From: CAYLNK01 sp964384675
GTDB lineage: Bacteria > Acidobacteriota > Thermoanaerobaculia > UBA5066
Assembly: GCA_964384675.1 (NCBI GenBank)
Contig: CAYLNK010000182.1
Coordinates: forward strand, 1-13,306
Length of the DNA stretch: 13,306 nt
Reading direction: 5' to 3'
Positions 1 to 7,241 of this stretch are shown piece by piece (the first letter of the stretch is position 1; every line of letters begins with the position of its first letter). A program made the translations under genes and the position numbers. The notes under the pieces are model-generated. The model worked only from the letters and a program-made list of their open reading frames with translations. It did not search any database and was not told where the DNA came from.

Positions 1-2580
1 CAGGGCGGCCGGCCCGGTCGCGAGGCTCACGGCGACGCGGGCCTCGCGCGCGGCGTCGCCCAGCGCGTGGCCGCGCGCCAGCGACCAGTAGAGCTGCGCG
101 GCGAACCGGGTCGCGGCCGTGTCGAGGACGCTGTACTGGTTCGCGACCACCGCCGGGAGACCGCAGGCCACGAGGGCCGGGGCCACGCCCCGGGTGAAGT
201 CGGTACGGCCGCCCCGGCCCGACTCGCAGGCGTTCAGGAAGACGAGCTTCAGGCCGCGGCGCCCGAGAAGCTGCCGCAGGGCCTCCGCCTCCACCGTGCG
301 GCCGCCGCCCCGTCCGTCCTCGAACACCAGCGCGCCCGTCCGCTCCCGCGCGTCGTACACGCCGTGCCCGATGAAGTGGAGGACGTCCCAGCGGTCCGAG
401 GCGAGGCGGCGGTGGAGCGCCTCGGGTGTCGCTGTGGTGACGGTCTCGATCCGCGCGAGCCCACCACGGACGAGCCGCGAGAACGCGGCGGTGAGCTCGC
501 TCCGCTCCTCGCGCGAGGCGAGCGCGGGCAGCGCCGCCGGGCCGGAGGACGCGACCAGGATCGAGAGCGGGCCCTTCCTCGGGTCGACCGTCTCGGCGGG
601 AATCGCCGAGAAGACGTTCCGCACGAAGTGCACGTCCTCGAGGGCCAGGAACGCCCGGTGGACCGGGTCCCACGCGAACTCCCACGGCTTGTCCGCGAGC
701 CAGTCGACGGCCGAGGTGAAGACCAGGTCGAGGCGCCCCCGGGTCCCCGCGCGGGCCGCGTCGAAGAGCCGTCGCACGTCGCCCGGGAAGAGCGTCTCGA
801 AGAGGAGCGAGCCGTACGCGACGAGCTCCTCGCCGCCGGGGAGCGTCCGGCCCGGTCGCCCGGACAGCGCGGCGAGGATCTCCTCGTGGCGGGCGATGAT
901 GCGGCGCATCCGGTCGCCCGCGTCGCCGCCCCGCGTGAGAAGCGGCTCGACCACACGGGCGGCGCCCCAAGTCGCGAGCACCTGAGCCTGGCCCGGACCC
1001 GACGGGAGGAGAGTCAGCTGGAACGGCTCGCCGCTCCGCTGCCGGGTGGGCCGGGGCGAGCGAGCCCGCGTGGGCGAAGCGGGCGCGGCGGAGACTCCTC
1101 GACGGCCCGCCGCCCCGCGGCGCTTTCCGGGGCGCGGCGCGCGCGACGGCAACGGCGCGGCGGTGTCCAGGACGGGGATCTCCGCCGGACGTCCCAGCAG
1201 GGCCCGCTCCAGGAAGTCGATGGCCGCGGGCCTGGAGAGGAGGTTCAGGTGGTGGACGGCCGTCCGCGACGGCAGGTTCCCGCCCGGTCCGAAGCAGCCG
1301 GCGCGGTCTCCTGGCAGCGGTCGACCGCTGGCCAGGTGCCAGCCCCCCTCGGTCGGCACGACGAGGTCATTGGCGCCGCCGAAGAAGCGATCGGCGCCGG
1401 CGTCGGCGAGGCGCAGGGCGAGGCTCCCTTCGGGATGGCAGCTCGCGGCCAGCGCGAGGTATCGGTCCGGCGGGACCGTCCCGTGCTCGAGCGCGCGCAG
1501 CGTGGCGCTGCCGGGCGCGAGAGCGGCGATGCCTGGCAGCGCTCCGGCAGCCCGCCCGGCGATCCAGAGGAGGGCCTCGGACACCAGGTCGAGCGCGAAG
1601 CGGAAGGGGCCCGCCGGAAAGAGCTCGAGGAGGTTCGCGAGCCAGCCGACGTGCTCTTCCCAGGCGCCGGGATCGGCGAGCGGGGAGCCGAGGTTGGGCG
1701 CGGCGGTCAGGACGACGCGTCCCGGGACGAGCCGGCCGGCGCCTGGCAGCCCCGTCTCGAGCGCGGTGCGCAGCACGACTCCGCCCCGTGAGTGGGTGAC
1801 GACGTCGCAGAGTGCGCCTCCTTCGGGAAGCGCGGCCAGGAGGTCGCGGGCGTTCTCCTCGGGCGAGCGGGAGACCGTCGCGTGGTCGAAGCCGAAGACC
1901 CGGTCGCCGTAGACGGGCTCGAGCGCGGCGAGGAGCGTGCGGCCCGAGGAGCCGCGTGTCGTCGCGAGGTCGCGGAAGCACTGGGCCGTGTCGGAGAAGA
2001 GCCCGTGGAGGAGGAGGAGCGAACGGGCGGGCGCCGGTGGGACCGAGGTGACGGCGGGCAGCGGACGGTCGGCGTCTAGCGCCGACGCGGTGACGCGGAC
2101 CAGGCCGGGCGGCTGTCCGCGGTCGAGGAAGCGCGCCTCCTCCCACGCCGCGGCGAGACGGGGCAGGCCCCGGTCGACGAGTGGCGCGGCCGCGCGAAGG
2201 AGGAAGAAGCGCACGGCGGATGAGGCGGGGGAGCGCCGCGACAGCGCTTCCGGGAGGGGAAGGAAGAAGCGCGTGGCACGCCGCGCGCCGGCTTCCGGCC
2301 GGACGATCCGCAGGGCCCCGGAGGGGAGTCGCGCGAGAAGGACGTGCCCTCCCGACGCGGGGGCCGAACGCACCGTCAGGCTCGGGGGCGACGGCGCGGG
2401 CGTGCCGCCGGCAACGGGTGTCGCGCGAAAGGCGCCCTCCAGCTCGAGGACGCCCGGGCGCAGGGCCGCTTCGGGAAACCGGGGCCGACCTGCGGCGGCC
2501 GCCTCCCGCAGCGCGCGGATCGACTCCGGGCGGACCTCCCATCCGGGGAGGTCCCACGTGAGCGCCGGAGCCTCGGGCAT
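1..2580 (-). CDS. alpha/beta-hydrolase–CHAT protease fusion, 3' end cut by window edge
   Basis: The frame is open from an ATG at 2578-2580 to base 1 (860 codons), so the C-terminus is missing. Residues about 185-450 look like a lipase-type alpha/beta hydrolase. They carry an oxyanion-type His192-Gly193 after a hydrophobic strand (LLLLHG), a nucleophile elbow THSRGG with Ser264, a candidate acid Asp405 in GGANDLVVP, and candidate His443/His444. A Pro/Arg/Ala-rich linker spans about 473-518. From about 520 the chain reads like a CHAT protein: a strand-rich lead-in with DKPWEF, then VLHFIGHG with catalytic His739 and LNACESG with catalytic Cys785. CHAT is a caspase-like cysteine protease domain; its activity here is inferred from the intact dyad. 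No signal peptide or membrane segment is seen, so the protein is probably cytoplasmic. There is no Shine-Dalgarno sequence before the ATG. A TATACT box 8 nt upstream suggests a leaderless transcript. Domain calls are firm; substrate and role are unknown. Confidence 0.88.
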   Translation of the reverse strand, partial: MPEAPALTWDLPGWEVRPESIRALREAAAAGRPRFPEAALRPGVLELEGAFRATPVAGGTPAPSPPSLTVRSAPASGGHVLLARLPSGALRIVRPEAGARRATRFFLPLPEALSRRSPASSAVRFFLLRAAAPLVDRGLPRLAAAWEEARFLDRGQPPGLVRVTASALDADRPLPAVTSVPPAPARSLLLLHGLFSDTAQCFRDLATTRGSSGRTLLAALEPVYGDRVFGFDHATVSRSPEENARDLLAALPEGGALCDVVTHSRGGVVLRTALETGLPGAGRLVPGRVVLTAAPNLGSPLADPGAWEEHVGWLANLLELFPAGPFRFALDLVSEALLWIAGRAAGALPGIAALAPGSATLRALEHGTVPPDRYLALAASCHPEGSLALRLADAGADRFFGGANDLVVPTEGGWHLASGRPLPGDRAGCFGPGGNLPSRTAVHHLNLLSRPAAIDFLERALLGRPAEIPVLDTAAPLPSRAPRPGKRRGAAGRRGVSAAPASPTRARSPRPTRQRSGEPFQLTLLPSGPGQAQVLATWGAARVVEPLLTRGGDAGDRMRRIIARHEEILAALSGRPGRTLPGGEELVAYGSLLFETLFPGDVRRLFDAARAGTRGRLDLVFTSAVDWLADKPWEFAWDPVHRAFLALEDVHFVRNVFSAIPAETVDPRKGPLSILVASSGPAALPALASREERSELTAAFSRLVRGGLARIETVTTATPEALHRRLASDRWDVLHFIGHGVYDARERTGALVFEDGRGGGRTVEAEALRQLLGRRGLKLVFLNACESGRGGRTDFTRGVAPALVACGLPAVVANQYSVLDTAATRFAAQLYWSLARGHALGDAAREARVAVSLATGPAAL

Positions 2581-2588
2581 GCCGGGCG

Positions 2589-2594
2589 AGTATA
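2589..2594 (-). promoter_or_regulatory. candidate -10 box (TATACT) for the CHAT-hydrolase gene
   Basis: Read on the minus strand, TATACT differs from the sigma-70 consensus TATAAT at one base. It ends 8 nt before the ATG at 2580, which would place transcription start at or next to the start codon. No ribosome-binding site lies in between, so a leaderless mRNA fits. I see no convincing -35 element at 16-18 nt spacing. The overlapping TATAGC on the plus strand (2591-2596) could serve the divergent gene. Confidence 0.4.
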
Positions 2595-2620
2595 GCGACG
2601 GGCATGGCAAGCTCCGCGGC

Positions 2621-3379
2621 GTGGTGTCGAGGCTCCTCGCCCAGGTCTTCGTCCCGCTCAACGCGGTCTTCGCGCTCACCGCTCTCTCGTTCGTGCTGGC
2701 CTGGAAGGGGAGGAGCCGGCAGGCGATCGCGGCGAGCGTCGCGGCGTTCGCGACGCTCTGGCTCTCCGCCACGCCGCGGGTCGCCGGAGCCCTGATGAGG
2801 CCGCTGGAGCGGCAGGTGCTGCCCGTCCCGGCCGAGCGCGCCGGAACGGCGGGCGCGATCGTCGTGCTGGGGGGCGCCCTGGCGGCGAAGGAGCCGCCTC
2901 GCACGCGGGTCGAGCTGACCGAGGCCAGCGACCGGATCCTCCACGCGGTGCGCCTCTTTCGCGCGCGGCGGGCGCCGCTCCTGGTCGCGAGCGGCGGGGG
3001 CCGCGGCGTCCCCGAGAGCGAGGAGATCGCGGAGCTCCTCGTCGAGCTGGGCGTCCCCGACTCGGCGATCCTGAGGGAGAGCCGCTCGACCAGCACGCGC
3101 GAGAACGCGCTCGAGACGAGCCGGCTCCTGGCGGGACGGGGCGTGAAGCGGATCCTCCTCGTCACGTCGGCCCTGCACATGCCGCGGGCGCGTCGCGCGT
3201 TCGCGAGGGCAGGCTTCGAGGTGGTGCCGGCGCCGACCGACTTCCAGGTGATCGACCAGGAGGAGGAGCTGGGCTGGCTCTCCGGCTGGCTCCCGAACGC
3301 GGGCGGCCTCGTCTGCACGACGACGGCCGTGCACGAGTACCTCGGTCTCCTCTACTACAGGCTCCGGGGCTGGATCTGA
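2621..3379 (+). CDS. YdcF/ElyC-type DUF218 membrane protein
   Basis: This 252-residue protein has two N-terminal hydrophobic segments (about residues 7-28 and 33-57) followed by a DUF218 fold. Family motifs are all present: VVLGG at 81-85, ASGGG from 123, TSTRENA ending around Glu161-Asn162, the block TSALHMPRARRAF with His186, PTDF, and the late His238-Glu239. Family members such as E. coli ElyC, SanA and YdcF are inner-membrane proteins linked to envelope or peptidoglycan-lipid homeostasis; the exact reaction here is unknown. I chose the GTG at 2621 because it puts the first membrane segment near the N-terminus, as is usual in the family, although it lacks a clear ribosome-binding site. The alternative is ATG 2579, which adds 14 residues, has GGAG 8 nt upstream and overlaps the start codon of the divergent CHAT gene. 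The gene ends just before a strong hairpin. Confidence 0.88.
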   Translation: MVSRLLAQVFVPLNAVFALTALSFVLAWKGRSRQAIAASVAAFATLWLSATPRVAGALMRPLERQVLPVPAERAGTAGAIVVLGGALAAKEPPRTRVELTEASDRILHAVRLFRARRAPLLVASGGGRGVPESEEIAELLVELGVPDSAILRESRSTSTRENALETSRLLAGRGVKRILLVTSALHMPRARRAFARAGFEVVPAPTDFQVIDQEEELGWLSGWLPNAGGLVCTTTAVHEYLGLLYYRLRGWI

Positions 3380-3384
3380 GAGGA

Positions 3385-3410
3385 AGGGGGACCGGCCGTC
3401 CGGTCCCCCT
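3385..3410. terminator. bidirectional terminator hairpin
   Basis: A perfect 11-bp inverted repeat (AGGGGGACCGG / CCGGTCCCCCT) closes a 4-nt CCGT loop. The hairpin lies between two convergent genes, 5 nt after the plus-strand stop at 3379 and 8 nt before the minus-strand stop at 3419-3421. The plus-strand side is followed by CTTTCC rather than a full U tract. Position and stem strength make shared termination likely. Confidence 0.75.
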
Positions 3411-3418
3411 CTTTCCGC

Positions 3419-5242
3419 CTACTGGAAGTAGCCGACGATATCGAGGATGAAGTGCGTCGACCCGCTCGGCATGTCGCACAGGATGGCGAGCTGGCCGCCG
3501 GTGCCGAGCTGGACGAGCGCGTTGTTGGCGCGGGTCTGCCCGGGGTTGAAGTTGATGGTGCTGGTGTCGGGCTGGGTGCCGCCCGCCGGGTACGCGCGGA
3601 GGTTCCCGCCGACGGTGGGGCTCGTGACGGTCAGGTTGACCGAGACCGCGGTCGCGCTCTCGGGGATCCCGCAGGTGCCCGTGACCGGGAACGAACGGGA
3701 CGCGCCCGCCTGCAGCGCGGGACCGCCCTGCGGACCGTTCGCGTTCCGCGTGTCGACGATGCGGCACGGCGTGACGGTGTAGAGGCTCTTGGCGTTGCAG
3801 GTCGTGACGGTGACCTCGGCCTGTCCGCTGAACGTCCCGGTGCACGCGGCGTCGGACACCGCGGTGACCGTGTAGACCGTCGTGGACGCGGGGGAGACGT
3901 TGCGGGTGGCCGGGCTCGTCTGAACGTTCGGCTGCACGACGCCGTCGGACCAGGTGACGGTCCACGGCGCCGTCCCGGTGAGGGCCGCCGAGATCTGGGC
4001 GGTCTGCTGGCTGCCGGAGCAGATCGTGCCGCCGCCGGAGACCGTGGCGGTGGGAGGCGTGCCGGCGCAGCTCGAGGTGGTGATCGAGTACGCGCGATTC
4101 CCGGTGCAGCCGCCCACCGTGGCGGTCACGGTGAAGTTGTAGACCGCCGGCGAGCCGGTCGGCGTGCCGGAGATGAGGCCGGAACCGGTGTCGAGCGTGA
4201 GCCCGGTCGGGAGCGAGCCGAGCGTCACGGCGTAGGTGGTGGTGCCGGCGGGCGTCGCCGAGAGCTGCTGCGAGTAGCTCGAGCCGATGAGGGCGGTCGG
4301 CAGGCTCGCCGGCAGCACGGTCACGGTGCCGCAGCTGACGGTGATGGAGTACGCCTTGGAGCCGGTGCACTGCGCCGCGTCGGTCGCGGTGACGGTGAAG
4401 TTGAAGGGCCCCGAGGCGGTGGGCGTGCCGGTGAGGCCACCCCCCGTGGCGAGGGTGAGGCCGGGCGGCAGGCTGCCGAGCGTGACGGCGTACGTGTACG
4501 GTCCGGTGCCGCCCGAGGCCGTGATCGTCTGGTTGTACCCGGTGCCCGTGGTACCGCCCGGGAGCGAGGCCGGGGAGAGGTTGATCGTGGGGCAGACGGC
4601 GGGCGACGTCAGCCCGACCGTGTCGACGCCGATGTAGTCCGAGTTCGTCGCGGTCGGGCCAGGGCCCGCGGACGTGACGAAGTGACGGAACGCGATCCGG
4701 CCCGTGCTGGTGCCGGCGGGGAGGCCGCTCAGGACGATGGTCTGCAGCGTCCAGGTGGCGGGGTAGACGCCGGTCGTGAGCGTGGGGTTGATGTCCAGCA
4801 GCGTCGTGGTGAAGTTCCCGACGTCGGTGGCGAGCGTCCCGACGTTCTGGCACGCCGCGGCGTTCCCGACGCAGGCGCGCACCTGCAGCCGGTCGACCGC
4901 GGGAGGAGACGTCTCCGAGCGCGTGTAGAACGTGAGCGTCTCGCCGTTCTGGAGGTTCAGGTCCGGGGTGATGAGCCAGCTGCTGATCGTCCCGCCGTCG
5001 CCGGAGGCGTTCAGGTTGGACGCCACGTAGGCGGTCGACGCGCCGGCCTGGGCGGCGAAGACGGCCGCGTTCCCCTGGAACCAGGGCGTCGTGCCGGACG
5101 GGCTGCTCTTGTTGATGGTCACCCAGCCGCCGGGCACGCCGGAATCGAAGGCCTCGGTGAGCTGCTGGGAGTTGGCGGGAGTCGAGGCGAGGGCGAGGGA
5201 GAAGAAGAGCGCCGTACCGAGGCGAGCGTGGAGGCGGCTCAT
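3419..5242 (-). CDS. secreted multidomain Ig-like/choice-of-anchor protein
   Basis: The product has 607 residues. Residues 1-25 form a Sec signal peptide (MSRLHARLGTALFFSLALAS, then ANSQQ). Residues about 27-213 resemble the choice-of-anchor J domain, with FDSGVPGGW and SWLITPDLNLQNGETLTFYT. Two putative Ig (He_PIG-type) domains follow at about 217-303 and 305-391; both carry YAVTLGSLP…GLTL and GTPT motifs and end near a Cys. A PKD/Ig-like segment occupies about 393-482. The C-terminal domain (about 488-607) runs from PCRIVDTRNANGPQGGP to FILDIVGYFQ, a module I recognise from many secreted proteins of Actinobacteria and Acidobacteria but whose function I do not know. Several Cys residues fit an extracytoplasmic, disulfide-containing protein. 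The ATG overlaps the upstream protease stop as TGATG, implying translational coupling. The ribosome-binding site is weak. A likely role is surface or matrix binding, inferred only. Confidence 0.88.
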   Translation of the reverse strand: MSRLHARLGTALFFSLALASTPANSQQLTEAFDSGVPGGWVTINKSSPSGTTPWFQGNAAVFAAQAGASTAYVASNLNASGDGGTISSWLITPDLNLQNGETLTFYTRSETSPPAVDRLQVRACVGNAAACQNVGTLATDVGNFTTTLLDINPTLTTGVYPATWTLQTIVLSGLPAGTSTGRIAFRHFVTSAGPGPTATNSDYIGVDTVGLTSPAVCPTINLSPASLPGGTTGTGYNQTITASGGTGPYTYAVTLGSLPPGLTLATGGGLTGTPTASGPFNFTVTATDAAQCTGSKAYSITVSCGTVTVLPASLPTALIGSSYSQQLSATPAGTTTYAVTLGSLPTGLTLDTGSGLISGTPTGSPAVYNFTVTATVGGCTGNRAYSITTSSCAGTPPTATVSGGGTICSGSQQTAQISAALTGTAPWTVTWSDGVVQPNVQTSPATRNVSPASTTVYTVTAVSDAACTGTFSGQAEVTVTTCNAKSLYTVTPCRIVDTRNANGPQGGPALQAGASRSFPVTGTCGIPESATAVSVNLTVTSPTVGGNLRAYPAGGTQPDTSTINFNPGQTRANNALVQLGTGGQLAILCDMPSGSTHFILDIVGYFQ

Positions 5243-6657
5243 CAGTTCCACCCGATGTCCTTCAGCAGTGGGAAGGTGAGGTCGTTGGGAGGCGTCACCT
5301 CGTGGGTGAGGTCGCCGTTGATCGCGGGCTCCATCAGCTGGTTCGGGAAGGCCGTCGTGTCGTAGTGCGAGACCGACGAGCCCGACTGGAACGGATTCGG
5401 CGTGTAGAGCAGCGGGCGGTTGGAGGCGTCGGCTCCGGCGCGGATGGAGAGATCCAGCCCGAGGTTGACGGTCATGCCGGAGTGGAGCCGGGATCGGGTC
5501 TTGAGGGCGGCCCGGAGGGTCGCCCCGTCTGCCTGCGTGATCCGCACCGCAGGAATGGTGATGGTGGCGTCGGTCCCGCCGAGCCCGGGCGGCGGGGAGC
5601 CCGCGACGTTGTCGGCGACGAGGACTCCGATGGCGCCTGCGTTCTGGGCGTTCTTCACCTTGACCGTGAAGCCGCACGTCCCGCGGTCGAGGAGGGCGAT
5701 CTTGCCGGCGACGGCGGCGGCGTTCAGGGTGTTGAGCGCCGTGCACGCCTGGCTGGCGGCGGTGTCATCGACCGGCATCACCTCGCCGGTGAGGCCCGGG
5801 CTGTTCAGGGCGGGTCCGAAGGAGGCCTGCCCGACCTGGTAGGTGCCGGCGACGCTGGCCGGGGCCGTGACGACCAGACGCGGCGTCCCGCCGAGGACCC
5901 CGGGCACGGCGGCGACGGCGTTGGGGCCGGTCCAGACGAGGTTGCCCGTGTTGATGGCGGACGTGACGCGCTCTGCGTTCGTCATATCCGTCCAGGTCTT
6001 GGCCGCGGTGACGTCGAAGAGGAAATCGTCCCAGATGGACGGGAATCCGCTGAGCTGGGCCCCGCTCGATCCGCTGGTGAACGTCTGGAATCCGAGGCCA
6101 TGGCCGAACTCGTGCGTCAGGACCGTCACGAGGTCGATGTTGGTCCCGTGGTTGGCGTCGAGGCCGAGATAGAAGAACGTGCCATCGAGGCACCCGGGCT
6201 GGCCGAGGTTGACGTTGAAGTTCGCGTTGATCTCGGCGTTCGCCCCGTCGAGATCGGAGCCGAACAGCTTGTTCGCGAGGGCCGCGCCATACCAGTGGCC
6301 GGGGACCGGCGCCCCGGTGAAGTCGCGCCAGACGGAGACGGCCCCGGCGCTCCCGAGCACCGCACCCGACGCCGTGCAGCTCAAGGCCGTCCACTGCGCC
6401 TTGATGGTGATGGTGACGGAGCTCGTGAGCGTCGCCCCCCACTTCGTCGCGGCGGCCTGGAACGCGATGAGGCGTTGCTCGCCCAGCGTCGTACCGGAGT
6501 TCCCGCCCACAGGAGCGACCGCCGTCGGGTCGTTGAAGCCGACGCCCGCGGGGTCGTTGTTCTGGATCACGATCGTGGCCGCGCCGAACGCGGGAGAGGC
6601 CGCGGCGAGACCGACGCTCGTGGCCAGGAGGAGCGCGAGGCGGTTCCTACTGGACAT
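5242..6657 (-). CDS. secreted zinc metalloprotease with inserted PA domain
   Basis: The product has 471 residues with a Sec signal peptide (1-25, ending SPAFGA). The zinc site begins with HEFGHGLGF (His182, Glu183, His186). The usual metzincin third ligand is not at the expected spacing (residue 192 is Thr). A late SHYD (His431) followed by LMEP (Met442) supplies a plausible third ligand and Met-turn, as in leishmanolysin (peptidase M8). A PA (protease-associated) domain lies between them at about 257-385, recognisable by GKIALLDRGTCGF and NAGAIGVLVADN. The C-terminus LLKDIGWN matches the end typical of such proteases. Start choice is firm: ATG 6657 has GGAAGGAG at 6665-6672, 7 nt upstream, inside the end of the preceding gene, which it overlaps by 11 nt. 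It probably digests extracellular protein or processes envelope proteins; the substrate is unknown. Confidence 0.9.
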   Translation of the reverse strand: MSSRNRLALLLATSVGLAAASPAFGAATIVIQNNDPAGVGFNDPTAVAPVGGNSGTTLGEQRLIAFQAAATKWGATLTSSVTITIKAQWTALSCTASGAVLGSAGAVSVWRDFTGAPVPGHWYGAALANKLFGSDLDGANAEINANFNVNLGQPGCLDGTFFYLGLDANHGTNIDLVTVLTHEFGHGLGFQTFTSGSSGAQLSGFPSIWDDFLFDVTAAKTWTDMTNAERVTSAINTGNLVWTGPNAVAAVPGVLGGTPRLVVTAPASVAGTYQVGQASFGPALNSPGLTGEVMPVDDTAASQACTALNTLNAAAVAGKIALLDRGTCGFTVKVKNAQNAGAIGVLVADNVAGSPPPGLGGTDATITIPAVRITQADGATLRAALKTRSRLHSGMTVNLGLDLSIRAGADASNRPLLYTPNPFQSGSSVSHYDTTAFPNQLMEPAINGDLTHEVTPPNDLTFPLLKDIGWN

Positions 6658-7117
6658 CGAGCGGCTCCTTCCGCGCCTCGGTGCCCTTCGCCGGGACCGG
6701 CGCGCCAGCGATCGCCTGCTCGGCCTTCCTCTCGCCGGTGACGCAGTCCATCGCGAGCTTCCCGTCGGGCTTCTTCGTCACGACGAGGTACGAGTCGAAG
6801 GAGCTGTCGAGCACGATGCCGACCGCGCCGTTCGGGCCGGTCTTCGTCACGAGCGTGCGCGGTGCCTGCGGCTTCTCGGGCGGCAGGATCGAGCGGATCT
6901 CGGCCGCGCTGGGCTGCCGGACCTGCCCGGTGGCCGGGTCCCGGAAGACGACCAGCCCCGCGGCCGCGGGGGCGGCGGGCTCTTCCGCCTTCACCACCGG
7001 GTCCTGCGCCGGACAGGCGTCCTTCGTGCCTGACGGCCTCGGAGCATCCGCGGCGAAGGCGCTCGATGCGCACAACGCGGCGGCGATCACCAACACTGCG
7101 CTTCCTCCACGACTCAT
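6647..7117 (-). CDS. small exported protein, first gene of the protease operon
   Basis: The product has 156 residues with a signal peptide (about 1-23, VLVIAAALCASSAFA then AD). A low-complexity Ala/Pro/Glu stretch leads to GLVVFRDPATGQVRQPSAAE (about 54-73). A second conserved-looking block, LDSSFDSYLVVTKKPDGKLA (about 103-122), is followed by MDCVTGE. This pattern resembles small proteins labelled post-PEP-CTERM-1 domain proteins, which I recall next to PA-domain proteases; that match is from memory and tentative. The two Cys after the signal (Cys35 and that of MDCVTGE) could form a disulfide. ATG 7117 has a strong GGGAGGT at 7123-7129. The gene end overlaps the protease start by 11 nt, so the two are probably co-translated. 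A role as chaperone, inhibitor or partner of the protease is inference from context. Confidence 0.82.
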   Translation of the reverse strand: MSRGGSAVLVIAAALCASSAFAADAPRPSGTKDACPAQDPVVKAEEPAAPAAAGLVVFRDPATGQVRQPSAAEIRSILPPEKPQAPRTLVTKTGPNGAVGIVLDSSFDSYLVVTKKPDGKLAMDCVTGERKAEQAIAGAPVPAKGTEARKEPLDVQ

Positions 7118-7153
7118 GGCACACCTCCCGAAAGGACCCTGGAACGTCTCCGC

Positions 7154-7159
7154 AGAATA
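7154..7159 (-). promoter_or_regulatory. candidate -10 box (TATTCT) for the exported-protease operon
   Basis: TATTCT on the minus strand lies 36 nt upstream of ATG 7117 and would give a leader of about 30 nt that contains the GGGAGGT ribosome-binding site. It is followed by GCGG, as are two other candidate boxes in the window. No good -35 hexamer is visible. A plus-strand TAGACT at 7183-7188 is a weaker candidate for the divergent pentapeptide gene. Confidence 0.3.
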
Positions 7160-7241
7160 GCCTCCCCGGGCCTGTGGGGCGATAGACTGAGTTCCTGTAA
7201 GTCCTTTTCTGAATCGGCCGCGCGGTGCGGCGGGAGGCAGC

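Noticed and set aside
67..1791. Long plus-strand open frame of 574 codons opposite the CHAT gene
   Set aside because: Its translation is Arg/Glu/Gly-rich with no motif. The opposite strand encodes clear hydrolase and CHAT motifs, so this is a high-GC antisense shadow.
1367..3334. Minus-strand open frame of 655 codons spanning the CHAT and DUF218 genes
   Set aside because: It crosses two well-supported genes in a different frame and reads as low-complexity Arg/Ala/Pro sequence.
3452..5365. Plus-strand open frame of 637 codons opposite the Ig/anchor gene
   Set aside because: It is dominated by Gly, Arg and Ala without domains. The minus strand encodes a signal peptide and recognised Ig and anchor modules.
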